Origin: Acephala macrosclerotiorum | Lineage: Eukaryota > Ascomycota > Leotiomycetes > Helotiales > Mollisiaceae | DNA: 64,000 nt | Direction of reading: 5' to 3' | NCBI GenBank assembly: GCA_014904845.1 | Contig: MU119303.1 | Location: 62,001 to 126,000 of the forward strand | Shown here: in pieces, positions 24,037-35,000 of the stretch | How the letters are laid out: each line of letters opens with the position of its first letter | How positions within the stretch are numbered: the first letter of the stretch is position 1 | The notes under the pieces: generated by a model | The model's database searches: none | What the model was told of the DNA's origin: nothing | Seen by the model: only the letters and a program-made list of their open reading frames with translations | Program-made: the position numbers and the translations under genes

Positions 24037-24532
24037 AGAAGGATACGGAGACGAAGACTATGATCCATGTCCCGTAAAGGACTGTACACTACAAACTAGA
24101 TAGTAGATATAGAACTTAAGAGATGTACTTATTTGCTACCAAATTTTGCCTCCGCTCATCATTATGACGCTGATTCTTCCTGACTTGGAAAGATACAGTT
24201 CACAGCTCTCTGGTAATCTTAGATCCAACTTGGTAGACTATCAATGTGCAACTGTATCCTGATCACGCAGCACTCATGTAATTGTGGAAAGGTATTTGAA
24301 AGTCTGCCATTTTGCCATGATCTAGCTGCAACGCCATGAATGTCTAGTATACACAAGACCTGCCGCTTCTCCCTACCCTCAGCAGCAATGTCTTGATGCT
24401 CATCTTGTCTTAGCCCAATGCTCTTCCCCCCCCCCGTCCCATCTATGGCTCATACCACTGTATTGCTATCCATCAATGTCACAACCACCAAAAACCCTCC
24501 ACCACTTGACACCTCTCACCTCTATGACTCTC
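24037..24532. other. Intergenic between convergent SERCA and PUP3
   Basis: 3' regions only, with a run of ten C residues near 24427-24436; no gene seen. Confidence 0.5.
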
Positions 24533-25318
24533 TTAATCCTGACGACCCTTCAGTAATCGCTTGGTGACCTTGTCCTTCTCAATAACGTAGACGTGAGCAC
24601 CCCAACCTGACAACGCATCTCTGTCGACAGCGTTCAGTAAAGCTTGTGAGATGGTCTCAAAGAGGTCCTCTGGTCCCTATTTCACCATCCATCAGCATCT
24701 GCTCTCTCTATTCTTCATAGACACAGGTCAAGACTCACAAGATCCGGCTCCCAAAGCCCCTCACAAGTACCAAACAACTGATCACTCGCCGTCCCAGACA
24801 CAATAAAATCCTTCGCAAAATCAATACACCCAATACTATCAAACCCACAAATAAACGGCTTGCCCGTCTTCTGATCAATTCCAGCCACAACCGGACTCAC
24901 AAAGAACGGACCAAATCTCTTCTCATACAGACTAGAACTAACTAAGTTTGCCATAGTAGAAGGAGAGATGTTTCGTTCTTCACGGAGACGATACATGTTG
25001 ACTTTGTAGCGGAAGAGATCGGAGACAGTGGAGACGTCGGTTGCGAGTCCGGTGAGACCAAGGTAGACGTCGCCGTAGGAGAAGATTTTGGGGAAGTTGT
25101 TGGATACGGTTAGGGATTGGAGACCGAGGCGGAGATCGCAGGCTATGGCCACGCAGTCTTTGCCTACCATTGCTACGCAGGCGCCGCCATCTTCATTTCC
25201 GTTAGATATGTGTTTGGAGAGGTTAGGGAGGAAGGAGGCATACTGATTGAGAATGGGGAGCTCTGTGAAGGAGGTCAGCGCGCTGTTTCGAGGCGAAGGT
25301 AGGGGAAATATTTACCAT
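24533..25318 (-). CDS. PUP3: 20S proteasome subunit beta type-3
   Basis: Four exons on the minus strand: 25318-25316, 25262-25244, 25190-24739 and 24676-24533; 205 residues, identical in length to yeast Pup3. The start exon contains only the ATG, followed at once by a GTAAAT donor; exon 2 adds SSPFSI, giving [20 protein letters not shown], the family N-terminus. Further landmarks are [32 protein letters not shown] and [20 protein letters not shown]. Beta-3 is a non-catalytic subunit of the core particle, has no propeptide and no N-terminal catalytic Thr, as seen here. Exon junctions keep frame in all cases. Divergent from the UBX gene. Confidence 0.95.
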
Positions 25319-25853
25319 TTTGTCTGTGGGGATCTTGAAATATGGATTGAGGTTACGAAGAGCTTTTCTGGTGAGTAGACACCTTCGCAGATGGTGGTGT
25401 TGAGAAAGTGAGGCTGCTTGGGGATTTGATTGCTGCAAGGTAGACACGGCTGCGCGTCGAGCTTCAAAAAGCTCGGACCAAATGAGCAGGGCTGCAAGGC
25501 ACCAAATCTGGAGTGGACAGCCTTGGGAAGTTTGCCGCAAACACCAACGTTCAATATCAGATTTCAGTCTACCGCAGTCTTTGACTTTCATTCATTCGTG
25601 TTCATATTCATTCTACGTCCTGCAAGTTCACTGGCTCGAGATCCTCCGTTCCTGATCTGGACTTTGTGCCTGTATCAACACCCCGCCACGCCCGCATCCT
25701 GACAAATAATCGAGAGAAGCGGAGAGAAAGCTAGAGGTACAACTACGAATCTTTGGAGCCTGGAGATACTGGAACTTCTCTTCTTCTGGGAATCATCTAA
25801 GGAAGGTCTCGGAAGCGCAAGATATCGAACGAAGCAGCAGACAAGCAGCAACC
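25319..25853. promoter_or_regulatory. Divergent promoter region of PUP3 and the UBX-protein gene
   Basis: 535 bp between two start codons pointing apart. One gene is a proteasome subunit and the other a predicted Cdc48-adaptor-like UBX protein, so shared ubiquitin-system regulation is possible. No specific element (such as an Rpn4-type site) was identified. Confidence 0.4.
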
Positions 25854-27427
25854 ATGGCAGCCATCGTTAAGATAGTAGACAGCTCCATGCGACAACATAC
25901 TGTCAAAGTCGTTCCAGGCAAATACATGACAGAAGTCTTGGAAGAGGCATGCAAAAAGCTTGGCTATAATCCAAGCAACTACACTCTGAAGTAATGTCCC
26001 TTCACTGATTCCTGATCCAGTCTCTAACAGAGCATAGGTACAAAGAGAAACCACTCGACCTCTCCCTAACATACAGACAAACAGGTCTCGTGTCAGGTGC
26101 GAAACTTGAGCTGGTACAAGCCTCTCGAACCCCATCTGTTGTCTCAGTAGCATTACAATTACCAGACGGTGGACGATTGACGGACAAGGTGCCTAGCGAT
26201 ACAACGCTATGGCTGATATTACGGAAGTTCGAGTCCAGTGGAGGTCTGACTGGGATGGCAAATTATAACTTCACAGCCAGAGGTACTGCTCAGATGGAGA
26301 ATGGAGCTTCAGGTTCTGGTCGAATATTCTATGAGATGCCTACTGTCAATATTATGAGCAGAGAACTATCGACATTTGCGGATCTTCAGAAGACTTTGGC
26401 TCAGCTGGGTGTTAATGGTGGAAGAGCCATGATTCGATTAAACTTCAAGAAGACAGAGCAACCTCTTGAAGAAGCAATGGCGGAGATAGGAAAATACTTC
26501 AAGGAGGAAGAAGCTCCAGCGGAGGCTGCTCCTGCAGCAAAAGTCGAAACCATCACGGAGACCCTACACAAGTTGGAGTCCAACTCGGAAGGAGAGTCGA
26601 AAGATGTCGACATGACCTCCGGCACTTCAGAAACGACCACATCTGTAGCAGACCCATCGCCGTACCCCGACACAGTCGGCGACCTCCCACCACCCATCAC
26701 ACCTTCCAAGCGTGCCGCCGAGGAGACCCCTTCTCCAGAACAGCCACAAGTTCTAGGACCAGATCAACGTCCAATTTCTGTCTACCGCCCGCCATCTGGC
26801 CAGGTCCCTCTCGCAGCACTAAGACCTCACAACGAATCCGACTACGAGCCGACAATCGTCCACGCAAAGATGCATCAAGAACGGCTCAAGGATAATGGCC
26901 AGAACAAGCGACTACCATCTGACGCCGAAGCCGAACGTCTCGAGAAGGAGCGAGCAGCAAAGTTAGCGAGTGTTAAAAACGTCTCCATCAAGGTCCGGTT
27001 CCCAGATGTATCATCCATCGTCGCCCCTTTCACAACCTCAGATACAGGAGCAGATCTCTATACCTTCGTCCGCGGCGTGATCGTAGCAGAAGATCAACCT
27101 TTCAAGTTGGTCTACAACGGCGATAAAGGCAGCCAAACTGTGCCTAACAATGAGAAGAAGTTGATCAAAGATCTGGGATTCAAGCAAATGGTGTTGGTCA
27201 ATTTCCTTTGGGGTGATGATGCGAGGGAGAGCGTGACGAAGGCAACTACCCTTAAGCCTCAATATGCACAGAACGCAAAGGATGTTGCGGTTCCAGATGT
27301 GCCGAGCGTTGATGCTGGTGAGGAGGATCAAACGCCTGCGGTGAAGGCAGAAAAGCCAAAGGGTGGTTCTGGAGATGGAAAGAAGAAGGGTATACCTTCG
27401 TGGTTTAAGGGGTTGGCAAAGAAGTGA
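25854..27427 (+). CDS. TUG-UBL1 / UBX domain protein (ASPL/Ubx4-like)
   Basis: Two exons: 25854-25990 and 26038-27427; 508 residues. The N-terminus (about 1-70: AAIVKIVDSS, YMTEVLEEACKKLGYNPSNYTLK, ARTYRQTGL-like) is the ubiquitin-like fold of TUG/ASPSCR1 proteins, followed by a second region LPDGGRLTDKVPSDTTLWLIL. A C-terminal UBX domain lies at about 355-440 (VSIKVRFPDVSSIVAPF, KDLGFKQMVLVNFLWG). The linker is Glu/Thr/Ser/Pro-rich, with RPISVYRPPSG that resembles the SHP-like/Cdc48-contact region before UBX in this family. UBX proteins recruit the Cdc48/p97 ATPase. The protein ends in a Lys/Gly-rich tail. Adaptor role is inferred from the domain order. Confidence 0.88.
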
Positions 27428-27805
27428 AGACGGAGAGAAACGCTGCTGATGGTAATGAACTCATGAAGGAATGGTAGAGGGAACTTGTGGGGTGTCTTGT
27501 CAGAGTTTTGGGACGGACATCCATCATAGCGAGGAGTTACTGATTTGCTTTCCTGGTCCATAGAAGACCCCATAGCGTAACATTCACGATATCACGCTAC
27601 ACCTAACCACTTCACGCATGTGCTCACTCCAACGAGTAATTCAAGTTGTGTTGTAGAATTCATTCATTGCTCCATTTTTTCTTTGCTGGTCTGATATCAC
27701 TGGCCATCAGCAAGAATCAGCTAGACCCAAAGCCAATTCATTCATACAACTCCAGCCATCCATGCCGAACCGTAGGTATCAACGAGACATTGAAGAGGAA
27801 GGAAT
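27428..27805. other. Intergenic between convergent UBX gene and RPL36
   Basis: 3' regions; no gene seen. Confidence 0.5.
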
Positions 27806-28411
27806 TTAGTGACCGGCTCTTCTCGACTCAGCAATGACACGCTGGAGCTCATCAACCTTCGCCTTAGCACGACCGAAAGTACCGAGCTTATTTCCATCAG
27901 TCCAATCCCTCCATTATTAAACAGTGTAGAAACATACCCTCTTCTTTGCGAGCTTACGGGCACGCTTGTCCTTGCTGTTTCGGAGCAATTCAATGACACG
28001 ACGCTCGTATGGTGCGAGTCTATCAAAATTCCATTAGCATGTGTTCCATTATGAAGGGAGAATGGAGAGTGCATACCCAGAAACTTCCTTAACAATCTCC
28101 CGAACGAACGCAGTTCTCTTAGAGAGGTGACCCTTAGTTCTCGAGACTCTGGGCTTGACGACACGCGCCTCTGTCTTCTATATTCCCACAGAAAATATTA
28201 GCCGGTCCATCCCAAAACGAATTGAGATCCTCCAAGAGGTGAGACGGGCTTGAGCCTGGTATGGCTCATGGTGATCCATCGGCTTGCGCAAACCCAAGCA
28301 AGCTCAACCTCCTAGGAATCGATGCGATGATGTTGAGGAGAAGGTAATTCATACGTGTCCCTTGTTCAATCCAACGGCGATGCCGCTGCGTTCCTTGCGT
28401 TCTGCTGCCAT
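27806..28411 (-). CDS. RPL36: 60S ribosomal protein eL36
   Basis: Four exons on the minus strand: 28411-28355, 28177-28077, 28019-27938 and 27886-27806; 106 residues, as expected for eL36. It starts [19 protein letters not shown], continues [20 protein letters not shown] and [12 protein letters not shown], then [20 protein letters not shown], and ends [11 protein letters not shown]. It is a small basic protein of the large ribosomal subunit. Introns are 177, 57 and 51 nt; the first, directly after the KGH codons, is longest. Intron-rich structure is usual for fungal ribosomal protein genes. Confidence 0.96.
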
Positions 28412-29418
28412 TTTTGTCGTGATGGCGGATCGTTTGTCGTTGGTTGTCGATGATCTCGAAAGCTCGAGGGGAAAAAGTTCGCGATGCGATTTGTGGTGGG
28501 CTTTGTGGATCACGTGGATGCTAACCTTAGCGCCAAATGCTTAGCGAGTTTTGTTTTTGTGGGGAAGGCTCAGCTGGAGAGCTTCACTTCATTTCACTCA
28601 CCAAATTGATGCATGAGATGAGTTGTCTCTGCATAGCGGCTGCTACTCGACTTCTGTAGTCCGAGACATAGTTTTATCGTTATATCTCTATTGCCTCGAA
28701 CCTCAAAGTTCTGCTTTTCGAAAAAGTTTTCATTCTAGCCAATGAACGTGATATTGCCGTCACTATTTTGCAGTAAGAACATTTCGAAGTCTCGGAGTCT
28801 CTTGACTGTCTTTGCAAATTTTTTTGATAGTCTATATTTGTCTTGTCATTAAGGTAAGGCTTCTTTCGCGGCCAGCGTCTCTTGCCTACTGCTGAGGAGG
28901 TGAGCCTGGTTATTTGGTGGTAATGTTCTTGTAACTTTTGGTAGCGGGAAAGTCCCATATAGTTCAGGGCCTTTAGTCACCGAAGAATCGGGTGTCTTCT
29001 GCAGTGCACTGAAATTAGCAAGGTTGAAAAATCCAATTTCGGCTTTTGCTTGAAAGTCTCTAACAGGATGAGTCGCCCTCACCCAGTTGGGAGAGCCAGA
29101 CGCGCTTGGATGCAGAATCTGGCTCAATGACCGGCTGGTGGATATCAGGGAAAACCTGCACAGTGTACTCCAATGACTACAGACTGAGACCAAGCTCGCT
29201 CTACGGAGTGACTCATCATGCATATATCTTGATCGATGCTCATTAAAATACCGCGGAAGCTTGAGGCTTAGACCCTTAGACCCCTTGCTTTCTAAGGGAA
29301 TTGGGCTTTCGCTTCAGTATAGTGCGAGGCCATGAAACAAAGGCGTAGGTGCGCAGCCCTATGTTGATTTAGGAGACTGTACCTGGGTTCTGTCATGCAA
29401 TACTTTCTTTTACCCAAG
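28412..29418. other. Intergenic, no gene seen
   Basis: Promoter of RPL36 and the flank of the decayed aldo-keto reductase. No motif-bearing frame found. Confidence 0.5.
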
Positions 29419-30511
29419 TCATCTTAGCGTTTCACCACCGTCAATGACTGCTTTCAGACGGTCGACGTAGCTTTTCCAGATCTCCTTGTGCTCCTCGCTC
29501 TCAGACAGATACCTCTGCGCCTTGGCTAGCCCTGCCTGCGTCTCGTGCATCCTCCCCTCATTAGTCGTGCCGCACAAGATACTTATCTGGCAGCCGCCCA
29601 AGCTTCCCATGCAGGCAAAGCACGTGATTTCCTTAGATACTCCAACCTCCTGCCCCACCTTTTCGATCATATGGTCGGGACCATCAAGGACGTCAAGACT
29701 GCCCCACAGCAGGCCCCAGGGCCGTAGGCAACCCCATTCTACTCTCAGACATCTCTATCGAAGGCAATCAGCGGGTACGGGAGGTTAGACTGCATAGAGC
29801 GGTTGGGCCTGTTAACAGTGTTCTGGGTGAAGCGGTTCTGGACGGTGCAGGGCTTGACGGTTGCCACCTCACAGAGCCGACGCAGCGACTCGAGGTCGGT
29901 ATTCGACACGCTGAGCGAGGTCACCTTAGATGGCACCAGTGCCTCCATCGCTCTCCAAGCCGCGAGAGTGTCTTGGATATCTGGGTAGAGCGAGTGCAGG
30001 ACCAAGCAGTCCAGGTAGTCGACGCCTAGGTTAGCGAGCGACGACTCCACTGACTCCGCAACCTGATCCGGGATGCTCTTTGCCGTATCGTACGGGTACA
30101 AGGCCGGGTCTTTGTTCGGCCTGAAAGCCGAGAACTTGGTCTGGATCTATGGTACCGAGCATCCTCGCACCCCGGTTAGTTGACAGAAACCTTCCAGTAC
30201 GAGTATGGAGCCCTGAATTTGAGTACCGTACTTACGTATAGCTCCTTACGCTCAACAGTACCAGACGCCAGCACTGCCGCAATGCCCTTCCCGACTAGAG
30301 CCTCCCGGTATGCAGATTGGCTCCCGGCTGTATCGATCGCTCTAAAGCCAGCATTGAGTGCAGCTTCAACGAGCGATGCACTGTTTTCGAATTTAAAGAC
30401 AGTCCCATAGATGATATCCAAGACTCCCTGGAAGCGAAGGGGAGCTGCTATGGCTGTTGTCTCGGAATGCAGGGTCAGACTCGACGTTACTGAAGATCGA
30501 GGGGGATACAC
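29419..30511 (-). pseudogene. Aldo-keto reductase family pseudogene
   Basis: Aldo-keto reductase-like sequence in two exons, with the intron 30235-30147 still intact (GTAAGT to ATAG). The first part contains NAGFRAIDTAGSQSAYREAL (Asp/Tyr catalytic pair), the second begins IQTKFSAF (catalytic Lys) and has YLDCLVLHSLYPD (catalytic His) and a C-terminal GTTNEGRM cofactor-binding loop. Defects: no in-frame ATG at the 5' end (the frame opens with GTG, after a stop); TGA at 29747-29745 and TAG at 29741-29739 in frame; and a change of reading frame just after these, before RPWGLLWGSLDVLDG. The substrate is unknown. It is GC-rich and not AT-eroded, so decay seems recent or not RIP-driven. Confidence 0.75.
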
Positions 30512-30818
30512 TAGTTAGGACTGACTTAAAGAGGAAGGGGAGTCTTGGGACCTGAGGATCTGCCGGTGCTGCGACTTGTCGACTTAAAATCTTACTCTCT
30601 ATCGATCAAGATGATCAGGGGAGAGAAATCCTCAGCCGGGAGACATCCTCTGTAGATTGGAAAGATGTATGGCTATTATCCGACCCATCGAAGACTCTTC
30701 TAGAAGCTATGAAAAAATCACGGACGAAACTCTCAGGTGGCGAATAACCTCCCATCCAGCCAGAAAAAAAGGCCCCTTGGAGTGGAGTTGAGGGGAGGGA
30801 TTAAAACAGCGGCCACCA

Positions 30819-30826
30819 GGCGTACT
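30819..30826. repeat. Target site duplication, left copy (MITE)
   Basis: GGCGTACT directly before the element; an identical 8-mer follows the right end at 30980-30987. Eight base pairs is the usual hAT duplication length. Confidence 0.85.
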
Positions 30827-30979
30827 CAGCGCGATCAAAAAAATCACGTTAATCAATTCAAATTCAAATTAATTTGATTAGATTTTTACGATTAAATTAG
30901 ATTATGATTACGCTAAAATCTTGATTAAATTATGATTAAGACCTCATAATTTAATTTAATTTAATCATTTATCACGCTG
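30827..30979. mobile_element. Short non-autonomous hAT-type element (MITE), 153 bp
   Basis: AT-rich 153-bp unit starting CAGCGCGATCAAAAAAATC and ending in CACGCTG, flanked by a perfect 8-bp duplication GGCGTACT. The right end, read inward, is CAGCGTGATAAATGATT, identical over 17 bases to the right end of the large hAT element at 44193-46972. The left end differs by substitutions. The interior is repeated AATTTAATTTAA-like sequence with no coding capacity. Likely mobilised by transposase of that family and later mutated. Confidence 0.85.
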
Positions 30980-30987
30980 GGCGTACT
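30980..30987. repeat. Target site duplication, right copy (MITE)
   Basis: Second GGCGTACT, matching 30819-30826. Confidence 0.85.
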
Positions 30988-32086
30988 GGGCTCCATTCAG
31001 TTAAATACAGATCGAGGTTACTTGATCAGGAAGGTCTCTCGGAGACTGAGAAAGTCTCGTTCTCTTTCCTTGCAGACGTACTGACACGGTGTCTCTAGAT
31101 CTATCTGCTCATAGTTCTCCACGAAGATCTAGGATTGATCAAGTACTCGACTCCTCAAGTTAGAGGAGAATGGTATTCCTCCGAAACTCGCGCAATCCAC
31201 CACAAACTTTGCAACAGCACTTGTTCATACTTTCTGAATCATCCTTAAACCCGGTGTCCTCTGGGACGAAACAGTGTCAATGCGCTCCTCAAATCCATAA
31301 TGCATTTATCTCAAAGGGAGTGGTTACCAACAACCGAGCATGTGCAACATGCAATTCCACCTTCGATGAGAACAGAACACGCCATATCTTCTCTCTTGCA
31401 CATTCCCATGGCACCCCAACATGAGAATCAAGAAGCGTTTGTTCTTGAATATCTTCATTCCTTTCATTCACATTCATACGTCTGTCTCCTATCAACAACC
31501 TAAGAAGTACCTTACAAGACCCTACCAATCCATCACACATATTCAAATCGTACAAGCATCTCATCTCACTTCATCCCATCTACCCACCGTCATTTGATGA
31601 CACCCCAACGCTCTCACTTTCCTCCCCAATCTCAATTCTCATAAATCAAATCGATCGATCCACGCATCAACAACCAACCCCATGAAAATGCCCGAAGACG
31701 AAAACCACTATCGCCAGTGCAAGCGCATGAAATCGCATACAACCATCCAGCTACTCAACTGCTCAACCAACATAAAAACGACCTGGGTATAAACTTCCAC
31801 TGCGCTTCGCTGAAACGAAAAAAAGGTAAAAGGTAATCGGCCGTTTCTGTTCCCGCAGCCGGAATGCAAGATTTGTATGTGAACTGAAAACCCCTCAAAT
31901 GCTAGTGTACAGTCGTGATAAGAAAGGAAAAGAAATCATTAGGTATTACAGTAATCGATCGGATCGTGGGTCGGCTTTTTTCGTGATGACTTTGGATCCG
32001 GTCCAAAGTCATGATCTATGCATGTTGAAAGTGGGACGATCTCCACTTCTTTAATCGTTCGTAAGGGTATTTTCAGGTGACAAAGT

Positions 32087-35000
32087 CTAGTCAAAGAAAG
32101 ATTCCTCGTCAACGAGACCTAGTGGTTTCTGTTAGAGGTATATACTTGAGGAAAGGAAAAATTTAAATAAGAAAAAAAGGATCGCTTACGGCCATCATTG
32201 AGCCGCTGATTACTAGGTTTTCGTGCACCTAAGCCGATGTTCATGCCGAACATGCTACTTTCACGTCTCTTCGTCTTGGAGCCTTGAGGGTTCTCGGTAG
32301 CGTATTGTCTGTAGGCAGGACTGCCGCCAAACTGCTCGTAGGATGGGCCGGCTAGAGTTGGAGCTGATCTACCATACTCTGGGCCAGCCATCGTTCGAGC
32401 TTGTAGGTGTTGTTCGTATGCAGGCTGAAGTGGAGTGAAACCAGTATCGTACTGTGGTCTCTGCTGATAATGTTGAGGCATTGGGAATGGAGGAGGCGGC
32501 TGTTGGAACGATTGCTGATCATATGATGGAGTTGGAAGATCTTGGAACTTTTGGCGTCTCGGAGATCGAATGTCTTCAGGTGACAAAGGTGGAGCCGTTA
32601 CCGTGACTTCGACAGATGGTCCATGCTCGTCTGGCTCTTGTCCAAAGATGTCATCGTACTGTTGAAGGAATAAAGCAAATACCGGCTGTGGAATGTTGAG
32701 AGTCGGTGAGAAAACAATGCCCACATTTCGCACGGTCATCTTGTTCCGGTCGGAATTGTTGACGATGTTGATAAGAAATCCGGACAGATACCTGAGTAGA
32801 GCATTATTGGCTCGTGGTAATCTGTGGACAAGTCCATTCAAGGCACTGATTTTCTCGTCAATGTCGTTCAGCTCCGTGACGGCAACAAACTCGAGATGAA
32901 GTTCTCGGGTCAGAATCGTCTGTGGCAACTCTCTCAGATATTGCTTCAAAAGAGATGCAACGGCATGGATGTCGTAGTACTGCTCGTCTGTGACAAGGTT
33001 GATATCTCCTTCGTTGTTGAATCGCTCCTTGAGTGCTTTGATGACGACGCTTGAACCACTCAATCGGAAGATGCCCTCTTCATTGGCTGCATTCTTTGCA
33101 TCCAAATACTCGATACATCTGTAAACCACAGCAGGAAGCTCAATGTCCACGTCGACCGGATGATTGTACCTCACAGCCTCTCCCAGAGGTGCTCCAAATG
33201 CTGGTCGGATCGGACCATGCTGCTCATAAGCTAGTTGTGAGAGATTCGTGTTTGAGTCGTTTGGTGAAGTTTCTTGCATGTCAGCAGATACTCGAGGCTT
33301 CGGCCCAAATCCGAAGAAGCTACGCTTCTTCTGCTTGATTTGCTCTTCTCGCGAGACTGGAGCTAGCATGTTCTGCCTGCTTCCCCAAGAGGATGAGTCT
33401 TGAATGACCTGTGCATTCTTTGGAGCTGAGATGTTCTTCGATTGAGGAATTTGAGCCAGAGGATCTCGTTCATAACCATAAGTCGGCGGCGATGGTGTGC
33501 CCGTCTTCTTGGATCGCACTCCAGCTGGAACGTTGCCTTGCTTTGTGTTCTCATAGCTCACACCTCTCAGCCCATCGTCCGCTAGATCAGGGGTTGTTTG
33601 ACTGCGTGCTGAAGTAGCGTGCATCTTCTTTTTTGATTTCATACCATTGACATGTCCAGATCCAGAAGAGTTCGTGCGGTTGTGATGAGTGGCATGCTCC
33701 TCGTCTTCCTCATCTTTGAAGTCAACATACTGGAGGAGAGCTACCACCCATTCATCGCGCTCCTGGTCACTCTCGGCACACAAAACGTGGCGAACAAGAC
33801 TGGACGAGTCCTTTCTTTTGGGTTCCAGGATCAGGAATGCATGACGATACTGGTTATCAACATCATCCTCGCCACGTGATGGAGAGTTGTCGGCTTGCTG
33901 TTGCTGCTTCCCAATCTGAGCATTTTGAAGTTTGATCGCTCCCAGATTTGGTCCACCAGGTGCATCGTAGTACTTGAACACGGGGCCGTCCAGTACGAAA
34001 TATCTCGCTTTCCAGCCTCCAAAGTTCTTGCCTCTCTTCGTCAAATATCCGTTCTTCAATGGTCGTCCACCAGGGCCAGTCTTGACTGGGCTTTCGCGGC
34101 CAGTGTCTCGAGTAAGCGTGACATCTTCTGCGTATGGTTCCATTGTGTTTGTTGACAAATATCTGCAGAGTTCTAAAGCAGAACTCATATCCATCTGCGT
34201 GTTCAAGACCTCATCAAGATACTTGTCCAAAGCTACTCGTCGCGCATCCACCTTAGCGGGTGCATGTCCACTGAACAGCGATCTCTCAGGTGTCTTCGCG
34301 GTGAAGTATGGTGACTGCTTCAGTACTTGATCCAAGTGGGCTAACGAAACAGAATCCTTCTCCACTCTCCACAATTCTCTGCCGTCAGATCTGGCGAATA
34401 TAGCCAACGTAAAAACAGGATCCTCCTCAATGTTCTTAGGGAACATGATACTGGCTCTCGAAGGCTTTAGACGTGAAGATGCAACTCTAACATCGATAGA
34501 GGGAAGAGCGTTTGGTGGAAGCAGTAGATCAGGATATTCTTCGGTGACTAGACCTTTGTAGATGCTAGTCCGATTAGAAGGGCTTTGAGTAATTGGTGAG
34601 CTTTCATCCTTGGGACTCGACCCATCGAGATCACCACCCTTCTTAGCAATAATCAGAGCCTTTGGAGAGACCAGCTGCAAAGGCTCGCCCTTTGACGCAC
34701 CTGGTGAGGAAATCGACATTGGAGTATTTGGTGGTAGTGGTATTGGTTGTCGTGGTGCACGTGGTGAAAGTGGTACGGCACCTTGGAAAGCACCCATTCC
34801 ACGAGGAGACATTGGTGGTGAGTTGACAGAAGAATGATTCGATCCTCGAGGCAATGGAGAACCTAACGGTCTATCCATAGGTCTCGGACTCATTGGCAGG
34901 CCAGGACTCATCAAGGGAGACGTCATTCCCGAAGCTTCACTGAGTACACCGGCCAAAGAACCCGAATTAGAGTCATTAGGCGACAGGTGACGCTTGTGAG

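Larger units (their letters stand above)
30512..32086. other. Intergenic with a nested MITE
   Basis: Contains the 153-bp hAT-type element at 30827-30979; the remaining sequence, including the 3' flank of the RhoGAP gene, has no supported gene. Confidence 0.5.
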
